Source: Rhizomucor pusillus
Lineage: Eukaryota > Mucoromycota > Mucoromycetes > Mucorales > Lichtheimiaceae
Length of the DNA: 64,000 bases
NCBI GenBank assembly: GCA_900175165.2
Contig: FWWN02000451.1
Location: forward strand, 1 to 64,000
Reading direction: 5' to 3'
Positions 55,726 to 64,000 of the stretch are shown piece after piece. The position numbers and the translations under genes are program-made. How positions within the stretch are numbered: the first letter of the stretch is position 1; each line of letters starts with the position of its first letter. The notes under the pieces were generated by a model. The model had not been told where the DNA came from and did no database searches. It worked only from the letters and a program-made list of their open reading frames with translations.

Positions 55726-56590
55726 TTACGCGTGGCAGATGTGACGATTCAAAGCATCCTTTCTTGTGAATGAATTTTTGCAGATTTTGCAAGTATAGGC
55801 CTTCTTTCCACTATGGACTGTGGTTTGATGTCGATCGCGATCGTGCTTTCGATCAAAAGCTCTATCGCATAAAGCACACTCATATCGTCGCTTGCGGTTT
55901 GCGTCGTGAGTGAGCATGTGTGTTTTCAAGTTATATCGACGGCTGAACTTTAGATTGCAAATTTGGCACGGGAAACGGCGTTCTTCGCGCACATGCTTTT
56001 TCATTCGATTATTCGATATCTTTGGAGTATCTTTGCCTCGAAATTTGGGCTCGCGCCGCCGTAGGTCGCATGTCCTTGGAAAAAGAAGCAGTTCAGAAGT
56101 TGCGGGCGAGGATGGGATGCTCATCATGTCCAAAGAATCGGAGTCTGTATGTTCCGTCTCGCTCAAAGCTGGTGTCATGGGGCAATCCGCAGCCGGCGGC
56201 ACAATGGCAGAGGAGGTCGAGCCACGTAATTCAGACGCATGTGCAGTGTTGATAATGAGGTTTCTTGGGTTGCCATCAAACTCATGGACAGGAATAAAAG
56301 GCTCTCCATAGTATATCTCAGGGTCGTTGCATTGTGCCAGGAAATCGTGAATTTGCTCCAGGGTTAGCTGTTGCGATGTAGATAGGGACGCAGTAGAAAA
56401 GAATGCTGCGTGAGCAAGCTTATCAAAAGATGCTTCAGGTGCTTCGTTGCAAGATGATGGTGAGGTCAAGAATGGCGTGAAGGTACCAGACTGATGCGAT
56501 GTAGCTGGAAAAAGACAGGCACGTTAAATATTTGCAGTCATTTGCTCGCAACATGTGCCCATACATACAATCAATGTAGAGCATTTCCAT
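55726..56590 (-). CDS. C2H2 zinc-finger transcription factor (three fingers)
   Basis: Exon 1 (56590-56569) encodes MEMLYID and exon 2 (56504-55726) the rest, 266 residues in total. The acceptor TTTTTCCAG at 56505 is chosen because it keeps phase; the later CAG at 56491 does not. Residues 1-140 are acidic and Ser/Thr/Pro-rich (probable regulatory region, with PMTPALSETEHTDSDSLDM). The fingers lie at the C-terminus: FPCQICNLKFSRRYNLKTHMLTH, YECALCDRAFDRKHDRDRHQTTVH and YTCKICKNSFTRKDALNRHICH, the last ending in C-H-x3-H style. The closest feel is Crz1/Msn2-like fungal regulators. No target site can be inferred. Confidence 0.83.
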
Positions 56591-57041
56591 ATTCGCTGTG
56601 TAAAGCAAGTAAAAAGAAAAGAAAGAGGAGAAAGGAAGCATGAAATCTGGGCGCTTTAAACTTTTGGCTGCCACAAAGAGCCGCCGCCTTGCCTCGGATC
56701 CCAAATGACTCAATCGGGAGCTGAGTTCCCAAGCCGACAGGAGCGTCAGGTATCTCGACGTTGTCATGGCAACGGTTTCAATCACAGACACGCAACCTCT
56801 TTTTTTTCTCCTTTCTTCCACATGCGTCGCGTAACAAACATGGATACAGACTTGCTACTTCTTTTCAATTTACGCTTCCCTGCTTCCATTCGGATGGCAA
56901 CGGCGTGTTTTCAGTCTGCACCTTTAGACCCTCAATTGTAAGTATTATTCGTTTATACGCCTCGCAGTTGCAGATTCACATCTTCACTTATATGACCAGA
57001 ATGCATAGTTGACTATTGCTGCGTACCAAACGGTCCTATTC
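56591..57041. other. Intergenic
   Basis: Upstream DNA of the zinc-finger gene. Plus-strand frames here have no features. Confidence 0.35.
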
Positions 57042-57659
57042 TCAGACTGTCTTGGATTTCGAATATCTCCAAGACTTTGTCCGCATAGAAACACGGGTTG
57101 CTCGGTTTGGAAAAGCCTGAAAGTAAAAGACGGTTCCAATTCTTAAGTATGGCAATGAACGCGTCATCTTGATCATTGAAAGTTTACAGATAATATAGAT
57201 TAAGCAAGTCTTGAAAGAAATGTAGGAATTCGGTTGATATTTTATCTTTTTCCATATTAGCCTGTGCCTCTCAAGAACGTTATTGCATTTAAAGCTGACA
57301 CGATTTCCAACACTGCAACCTTCTTTGTGCAACCATATGTCTCTGCGGCAATGTAACACTTTGCATAACAGACGAACATATGAAGACGTCACTACTACTG
57401 TAATTGGAATTTTATCCTTGTGCAGTATATAGAATTTCGCGCTACATCCAATGGATGCTCTACATCCTTTTACCTCTGCTGTGGCAGCGAAGAAAAAGCA
57501 TGCGGATGCGGCATTCACAGTAGGGTTGCTGGTGGATTTACGTACATCATATAAATGCTTCTCCAGCAAAGACTGTCCTATCCGATGTTTACCAACGATC
57601 GCCTCAATTCGTTTGACTCTGGAAGCACTCGAATATGGTACTCTATGAAGAGAGCGCAT
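57042..57659 (-). pseudogene. Possible MULE/FAR1-like DNA-binding remnant
   Basis: An unusually long open frame (205 codons) on the minus strand. Part of it (VKGCRASIGCSAKFYILHKD) resembles the 'C...GC.A.f.i' zinc-binding start of FAR1/FLYWCH-type domains that head MULE transposases. Later Cys residues (CSVGNRVSFKCNNVLERHR) do not complete a clear domain. It sits about 1 kb from a MULE core on the other strand. It may be a fragment of another copy, or chance. Confidence 0.3.
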
Positions 57660-58549
57660 GAGTCATTTGGTGCTCCGGACTCAGCTTTTTCCGACTAAAA
57701 AGGAAATTTAGTTGACCAGACCGGAACTACAGTAGCTCCGTAATATTCCATAATAGTGAGACACAACATGATAACCACGTCACGACCTGACAGCGATGGA
57801 ATAATGTTTGGAGAAGGAGCGAGGGACGAAAATAGATACTATTTGAATGCAGGAAGCTATATTCACAATAGGCAATAGCTTTACTTTTTGTATCTATCTA
57901 TTATCTATCTACTTGCGCATTCGTCTGCAATACTTATAATGTTCGCGCTGTTAACGGACATCAGACTGCACAGTAAGTGGATGTCCAGCACAAAAACTAC
58001 TGCCGCTATGTAGTTCAGATTAGCTTAGCTTTACTGTGTAAACTACACCACCATTATACTGGTTCTTGACTTCAGTTTCGCGTACAAACGTTCCTTCCCT
58101 GAGACACTCATGGACTACGCGGCTACATAGCCCCTAGATCTGACAAAAGCCGGTATGTATATGGAGACCGGTTTACAGCATTCTTTCTTAACCGAAACAG
58201 AAATAACAAAACAGTTTCACAATCTGTTACGTGAGTGTATACTATCTAGTTACAGTAATTGAACAGGAAAAACAATATGGAAATATGCTGATAGACTTGC
58301 CGTAGTAGGTGGGAAAAGTGACTTGTATATCAAGAACTGCTTGGAGGATTGTTTCGGACACTACGAAAGCGGTCCTCAAATATTGAGCAATTTTCTGTGA
58401 CACCTTTCTTTTCTTTTCTTTCTATTCATACGTTATTTGACTATTCCTCGTCATATAACTATCTTTTGATGAATATTCACCAAGTACAATGAATCGCTCA
58501 AATTGACAAGTGCTGTATCACACGTATATCAGTCTTTTCTGACCCTGTA
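57660..58549. other. No gene recognised
   Basis: AT-rich DNA between transposon pieces with no open frame of note and no repeat that I can define. Confidence 0.4.
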
Positions 58550-59145
58550 AAACGCTTGTTCAAAACCATTATCCCTCTGATAAAGCATGACGCGTCAACC
58601 GTGCAAAAGACGAACGTAAACATGCCTTGGCTTCGATCCCAATCGTGTTCCATCAGCATCGAAAGTTGGATGAAGACAAATTTACAAGTGGTAGCGAAAT
58701 GCTTAAGGCGGAAGCGAAACCAAGACTCGATTGCGAAACTATGGGCGATGACGATTCGAAAAGGATGGTGATATCAAAGGATGTCAGCAATTTTCGTACT
58801 CGTTTGTTTCCAAAGCTGACAATATCAATGGAAAGATCGCCTATTTGGCGGAATACCTCTACGAGCGTGGTATCGTTGGTTTCCAGTACAGTACCACAGA
58901 AGTCTTTTCTTCGCTCACTCTACCAGCGTCGAAAAAGCGAAACGGATCTTTGAAGTTGTCAAAATCGACACGACTTACAAAAATGGACCACATGATACCG
59001 ACAGATCCGAATGCAAGGATACCAGCACAGAAACTGTATCGACTATCAAGTCATGAGTTAGTGGAACTCAAGAAGCAGCTGAACGAATTGATCAAAAAAG
59101 GATGGATCAAGTCATCAAAATTACCTTACGGAGCATCAAAAGCAA
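58550..59145 (+). pseudogene. Ty3/gypsy-type reverse-transcriptase N-terminal fragment
   Basis: A frame ending near 59145 contains DHMIPTDPNARIPAQKLYRLSSHELVELKKQ, LNELIKKGWIKSS and PYGAS. This is the pre-RT and first RT block of Ty3/gypsy pol proteins ('H.I.T....P....YRlSp.E..el.kql..ll..G.I.pS.SPy.sp'). The catalytic part of the RT is missing and the sequence continues in another frame as MULE-like coding. It is therefore a truncated scrap. No LTR, primer-binding site or gag was recognised. Confidence 0.6.
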
Positions 59146-60250
59146 CATGCCTTATGTCAATATCGTGGGTATCGATGTCATCAGCGGAACACAGCTTAAC
59201 ACGTCCGCTGTTGCTGACGCATGCATATCTGTGATAAGAAAGCTGGATCATATCGTTGGGCAGCAGATAACTTACGAACATCGTTTGAGATGGAGGAAAA
59301 GCACCTGAGATTACCACGATAGATTTCACTGCTGCTACTCTGGACGCATTCAAGGCTGTTTTTCCTCAAGCGCAGCTACTGCCGTGCACGTTCATGCACA
59401 GAATAAGTCTAAGAAATGTCGCAGGAATTTGACAGGGAAGAGCAACATTAGGCACTAATGGACTCAGTTGATAAGATGATCCAATCCAAAACCAAGCATA
59501 ACTTGGAACAGGCACGCATCCATTCCCAAGCGCTCGCCTTAATGGTGTCTGCAAGCAACCCCCGAAAATAGGAAGTGAAACAAATAGCATTGTACCTTAT
59601 TTCCATCATGGATACTCGCTATAAAACAACTTCTTTCGAAGCTAGCTTCCCAAACAGCTATTACACTGTAGCATTAAAGCGCAATTTTGTCGCTGTTAAG
59701 GATCACTTTGTTGATTTCGACCAAAATATCTACAGTTAGTCGATGCGCAACGTCAACTTCAACGAGATCAATGGTGGCAGAATTAGGTGTCATCGCAAGT
59801 CTGCAATATTTGTATTTATTATTTGAAGGAAGATGTAAGCTTTTCAACAAGCAATGGATATCAAGATGTCGATTAGAAAGAACGATACCGAAACATCTGG
59901 AGAAGGGTTGCAGACTTTGCGATCATCAGTTGCTGCATAATAAGAGATCAAATCAGGCTACATATCAAACTTGCGATATTTTTCAACCTTAACCGATGTC
60001 ACGTACAAATCGTTTACAAACCGACATGATATATACTCTTCTATGCCGTACTCCCAGAATCCGAAAACATTCATGATTGAATTTATTGAGACATATTTCG
60101 GGCAATGGTTACTCGCCTTTTTCGCACCATACAATATCGACTTCCCTTCTAACAATAGCTTCCTCGGATGCATCACGGAAATCTGCATGGCGCAGAAGAA
60201 CGACTTCCTGGCAGACTATGGATAGTACAGGGGTAGACGAGACGACATCC
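59120..60250 (+). pseudogene. MULE-type transposase core, decayed
   Basis: The frame at 59102-59308 has SNMPYVNIVGIDVISGTQLNTSAVADACIS, and the next frame has ITTIDFTAATLDAFKAVFPQAQLLPC followed by TFMHRISLRNV. This matches the MULE sequence 'MP...ivG......t..va.a.is ... TD...al..Al..vFP.a..llC..Hi..NV'. The family's second Asp is retained (TIDF). Further broken frames to about 60240 (SIMDTRYKTTSFEASFPNSYY; LAFFAPYNIDFPSNNSFLGC) may be its C-terminal part. Stops are frequent. It lies directly against the gypsy fragment. Confidence 0.55.
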
Positions 60251-61052
60251 AATATCTAAAAGGGGTGCTATAAGCATTGGATGCAAACAGTGCAACGCAT
60301 GAGACGCAGCCAGGAGATGAATTTCTGAACCATTCGTACCACTCGGTCGAATAGGGAATTTCAGTGTGCACAGTTATGGCTTATCCCTTTGACAGGACGG
60401 TGGTTGTAATGGTGGTCGCAGCAACATTAGGCCCTAAAGACTGTACGACTGAGTTCAACGACTTGCGATATATGATGAACCCTGTGCTATTCTTAAACAG
60501 GAAAGTTTGACGGATACCTGTGTCGATTCGCTGAAGCTTTGACAAAGAAACATTATAATCGGCCACGAAACTACGCAACAATGCAGCGTAGGCAGATTTC
60601 TATGTTGCAGCACACCTTCATTCTTATTCAATGCCGACACATCTTCAGTTTATCAATTGCTGCAGATATACACGCAACCGTAAGAGACGGTAACCAATTC
60701 AAGACTGCAGCAATTCTGCAAACAACGTTGCAAAATTTCTTGCAAGTTTAGACAGCCTCAGCCGGCCCGATATAGAACTCTATATGCTACACACAAACGT
60801 GTTTCAATGTAGACTCAATTTTCCCATATGTTACATTACAGTTTGAATGACTCAAACCTATCAATGTATTCAGCATAAACAATCTCGGTTTATTTTTGAC
60901 TATTGTTGTGTAGGTCTGAGGACGGAGATCATCGTGATAATACTAATCGAGCATCAGCTGGAGAGATGGTGGGATACATATTGGGACTATTCGAGCTAGA
61001 AAGACATGGATAATTTACTATGGCCCGGAGGTACACGTTCATATTTTATATT
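60251..61052. other. No gene recognised
   Basis: Transposon flank or decayed sequence; short frames only. Confidence 0.35.
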
Positions 61053-62201
61053 TCACTGATTGGCAGGCTTTTGTCCGTAAACGCGATACATTCGCAAGGT
61101 TGTTTTGTGTTCACGGCATTCATCACCAATGTCTTTGAGGAATTTTGCAAAGTAATCATCATCTTTGAATGCAGCATTTATCTGGGACAGATATGGCTGC
61201 ATATTGTGAAATGCAGGAGACAAGCAGTCCCTACGATCGTTGTTAGAAAAATCCTAACCGGCAACTATTGTTATCTGTAAAGTACCACAGCGTTATTTGA
61301 CCGTCAGCATCGTCTTGCATAGGTATATCGACACATATTTCGGTCACATCTTGCAGTTGCAAGTTTTTAAGACGTTCTTTGAGCTCACGAGCCACTAGAG
61401 GTATCAAATTCTTGGACAGCGTCATTTCCAAGTCTGATGGGAAGCGACGTTAGTGAATATTGATCTAGCTCAGGGGCACATAGTAGTCATATTGTATCGC
61501 TTTCTTACAGGCATGAATTAACGTGTGTGTTTTTGGGCCCATGTTACGCATCTCGAGATCACCCTAAAAATCCACATCAACGCTTAGCATAAAATAATCT
61601 GGATGGCGTAATATAGTCGCTCTGGCGCTCACCTCATTCAGTTCCAACCAGCCGCCAGGCTGCAAAATTCTGATATGCTCTTTTAATGCCTAAAAAAGGT
61701 AAATTAGCTATTTACCGATAGGCAGAGCTATAATTTCAAACCTTGTCCCATTCTTCGGCTTTTAGACCGATTGCAACAAGTCGTTGATGAATAAATTGGA
61801 ATGTATTATCAGGAAAAGGCAGTGGTTCACCGAGTTTAGCCACGTCAAATTTGATGTTTGCTGGTACGTTGGTCTGTAGAAACACGGGATTGAGATCAAT
61901 TCCGTGGAACATAGAAGTTGAATAAATCTCGGCCATTTCATACGTCCATATACCGGGTCCTATAGTTATTGTATTTTATTAGTGACGGAAGATAAAGGGT
62001 TGCTAATTTTTCTGCAAGTGCGGAAGACTCACCGCATGCTGCATCGAGTACTTTGGCTCCCTTTTGCAATTCTGCATGAACAGGTGCAGAAAAGTTTCCT
62101 TGCATTTGTTTCTTAAGAAATTGGTGCTGTAGTTTCAGACGTTCGCATTCTGGACATTCATCTCCGTTATACTCAATCGAAATCTCTCTACCGCACTTCA
62201 T
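61053..62201 (-). CDS. SAM-dependent methyltransferase (class I, UMTA/LaeA-like)
   Basis: Six exons give 274 residues: 62201-62033, 61959-61742, 61689-61633, 61563-61509, 61433-61286 and 61230-61053. The SAM-binding motif is formed by the exon 1-2 join (GAKVLDAACGPGIWTYEMAE). It is followed by FHGIDLNPVF, the FDVAKLGEPLPFPDNTFQFIHQR region and ILQPGGWLELNEGDLEM (post-I motif). A C-terminal KPANQ ends YRVYGQKPANQ, as in many Mucoromycota paralogues of this kind. The final exon, found by its frame (FHNMQPYLSQINAAFKDDD), is needed; the previous exon read alone ends prematurely. Family members act on unknown small molecules or proteins, so the target cannot be told. Confidence 0.82.
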
Positions 62202-63737
62202 TGTCGCAGTATACCGGATTCGTGATATGAAAGCACGTATTCCTTAGACTTTTCGAGCAAAACTCCTTGCCTCGAGTTGACATCTTGATTTTCGGTCTCG
62301 AATGAAGCTGCTGCCATTGCGTGAAGTTCACCGTCCAGCCGCCGAGGCTACGGACAAAGCATGCTTTTGGTTACACCATGTCGGAGGGTGCTATCACACT
62401 AAATCTAAGAAGTTCAAATCTGGCTCCTGGCCCAGGTAACCATTCCTGCGTTATCCCACAGGCGCCACCTTTCGCAAGCAGTTGAATCTGCCCCAAAGGT
62501 CTCAAATACTGGGTCAAATGTATCCTGCCCGTGTGCCTAAACGGGCCCCAGCATATTTAAAATTTAGCTAAAGGAGAGAGGGGAGAGAGGCGGAGGTTTT
62601 CGTCTGAATCGACTCTGTCGAGCGTCAATTCCATTGTTATCTTTGCATGCCAAACAACCTGCAGAATTTCGGTTATTCTATTGATAAGGTTGTTTGGCGA
62701 TGATGAGTATCTGGCTCAGTCAGTGGTCTCTTAGTCGCTCGGCAGACCTGGCCCGCTGGTTGTCCATAATGATCAACTTCAGCTTGAGACCTACAAGTTG
62801 AACGGACCCGATTAGACTACTCCGGAAGAATAAGATTTAGAAAGTTAACCGCTCAAAATGAACCCAACGGTCCTTAAACCGTGAGTCTTGGTCGGCGTAC
62901 TGTTCGATAAACGCTGAGCATGTTTGCAGTTTTTCAACCGCGTTTCTGCTACACGGCTAGCTTCCAGCGCGCCCAGCTTCTAATCACTGCCTTCAAAGAG
63001 TATGTCAACGTTGGCTCCCAGGCGCTGTTTTACTATTTTTTCCACTACTGCTATGGATCGGTTTCCATTTACTCTTGCAGAGCTGGCTTTTGATATCCTC
63101 TCTCGGCTAAATAATTTCGTTAGTTAAACCCATATTTCACCATATTATATTACAACAGCCAATGCAATAACGCACGTACTGACATTGATTTTTGAAATGC
63201 CAAAGCAGCGATCGATCTCGATCCATGCCCGCTTTAGAAGCTCGGATACTGACCATTCCCTCTCCAGATGCTTATGCCGAAAAAGCTGGATTGCATTTCA
63301 CACGGCTTCATCAACCCAGAAGAGTCCCTGTTACTTGATGGAATGGAAGCAATGGCGACCTTTATTCAGACGTATATCATCCAAGCTCTTCTGTATGAGA
63401 AAGTACGGTCAGAGCACTTGTCCAGATCATGTTAGTATCTTTAAAACCTACAAATTCTTTAAAGCCCTTGAGATATTCTAGAACTTCGTTGCGGAGCTGG
63501 TTCCTATGTTATTCTGCAACCTCATGATTTGGCTTCCTCCAAGCAAAAGCAGAGAATGCGATGGGCTGGGGGAATTCAGGTCGATATAGATCCTGTATTA
63601 AAGTGCCTACAAATAGGTGGATAATCAAATAGATAAATAGAAAGGTCTCGCCTATTTATTATATGTGCTTTAACAAAGAAAGGATGGGGTACTAGGAAGC
63701 TGTCTTGCTTTTACCATTGTCGTATGGCATGAATGAA
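62202..63737. other. Mostly non-coding; decayed fragments
   Basis: No intact gene. A plus-strand frame at 63260-63410 (KLDCISHGFINPEESLLLDGMEAM in two pieces) reads like coding but I do not recognise it. A CCAAACAACCT / AGGTTGTTTGG inverted pair lies at 62648-62698; it may be a short hairpin or element end. Confidence 0.35.
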
Positions 63738-63989
63738 TTATTTTAAATGCTGTTTTCGATAGCATGCATTTGTGCTGTAAACCATATTCTCGGTCTCCTC
63801 TACATAAACCAGAGACACAGTTATTACCTGTCCGAGAGAATATTCCTTACAGATGTGATCAAGAAATCTCGAGAAGTTATTTAATGGTTCTCCAATGTGC
63901 TTGTAGTGCTCAGATCCTGTAGCATTCACACATAACGAAGAGCAGGCATTTGCGCTATTGCAAAGCACTACCGATAATGGGCTTTCCAT
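63738..63989 (-). pseudogene. Possible cyclin-like fragment at window edge
   Basis: 83 codons from an ATG at 63989. The stretch NNFSRFLDHICKEYSLGQVITVSLVYVEET resembles the start of a PHO80/PCL-type cyclin box ('F...i..ic..y......v..aLvYveR'). The usual Arg is absent and the frame stops soon after. It may continue by splicing into DNA I could not resolve, or be a relic. Confidence 0.3.
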
Positions 63990-64000
63990 GTTTCTGTTTT

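Noticed and set aside
62370..62440. GTTCAAATC resembling a tRNA B box
   Set aside because: No matching T stem, acceptor stem or A box on either strand; tRNAscan would be decisive.
1..64000. CRISPR arrays, rRNA, bacterial operons
   Set aside because: No spaced direct repeats, no rRNA signature and spliceosomal introns throughout; the window is eukaryotic nuclear DNA.

Overview
This window is nuclear DNA of a fungus, most likely from the Mucoromycota (Mucorales or a close relative). Genes carry many short introns (mostly 50-80 bp, GT-AG, with CTAAC-like branch points). Housekeeping proteins are of fungal type: PRP19, TAF1, NMT, CYP51, RCF2 and a STE12 with two zinc fingers. HEN1, a TKL kinase fused to Sel1 repeats, a minor-spliceosome (AT-AC) intron and decayed MULE, pogo and Ty3/gypsy relics also fit this group. 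I could place about 75 introns by hand, and most exon joins below keep frame exactly.

Layout. 1-2.95 kb: decayed MULE transposase (-). 3.2-4.1 kb: NHP2 (+). 4.5-7.8 kb: decayed pogo/Tigger-type transposase and a second broken element. 8.3-10.2 kb: PRP19 (+). 10.5-12.3 kb: C1-domain plus Pex23/dysferlin-type membrane protein (-), divergent from HEN1 (+, 12.3-13.7 kb). 13.8-15.5 kb: PlsC-type acyltransferase (-). 15.8-19.9 kb: TAF1 (-). 20.2-21.5 kb: a protein with a four-helix N-terminus and a GFE-type pseudokinase resembling MLKL (-). 23.9-25.1 kb: Bin3/MEPCE RNA-cap methyltransferase (-). 25.5-27.2 kb: Gln-rich SWIB protein (-). 29.9-31.7 kb: CYP51/ERG11 (+). 32.4-34.7 kb: kinase plus Sel1-repeat gene with three frame breaks (+). 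35.0-36.6 kb: class III aminotransferase (+). 36.9-38.4 kb: TBC1D20-like Rab GAP with a U12-type intron (-). 41.7-42.9 kb: ankyrin protein (+). 43.7-44.2 kb: fasciclin-domain protein (-). 44.7-46.7 kb: STE12 (+). 47.8-48.5 kb: RCF2 (-), divergent from NMT (+, 49.3-51.1 kb). 51.2-52.5 kb: disordered basic protein with a 12-nt microexon (-). 53.2-54.9 kb: p47/Shp1 UBX protein (+). 55.7-56.6 kb: three-finger C2H2 factor (-). 57.0-60.2 kb: transposon graveyard (MULE-like and gypsy pieces). 61.1-62.2 kb: SAM methyltransferase (-). 62.2-64 kb: little recognisable coding, with a possible cyclin fragment at the edge.

Most genes are unrelated housekeeping functions (transcription, splicing, RNA modification, lipid and sterol synthesis, membrane traffic) with no operon logic. 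The most interesting material is the MLKL-like pseudokinase at 20.2-21.5 kb and the kinase-Sel1 gene 11 kb away. Both show frame breaks that the neighbouring housekeeping genes do not, which suggests a fast-evolving, decaying signalling or cell-death-like family. Further points of interest are the AT-AC intron, four GC-AG introns with the same GCAAGT donor, and several microexons. All assignments come from reading the sequence; no database search was run.
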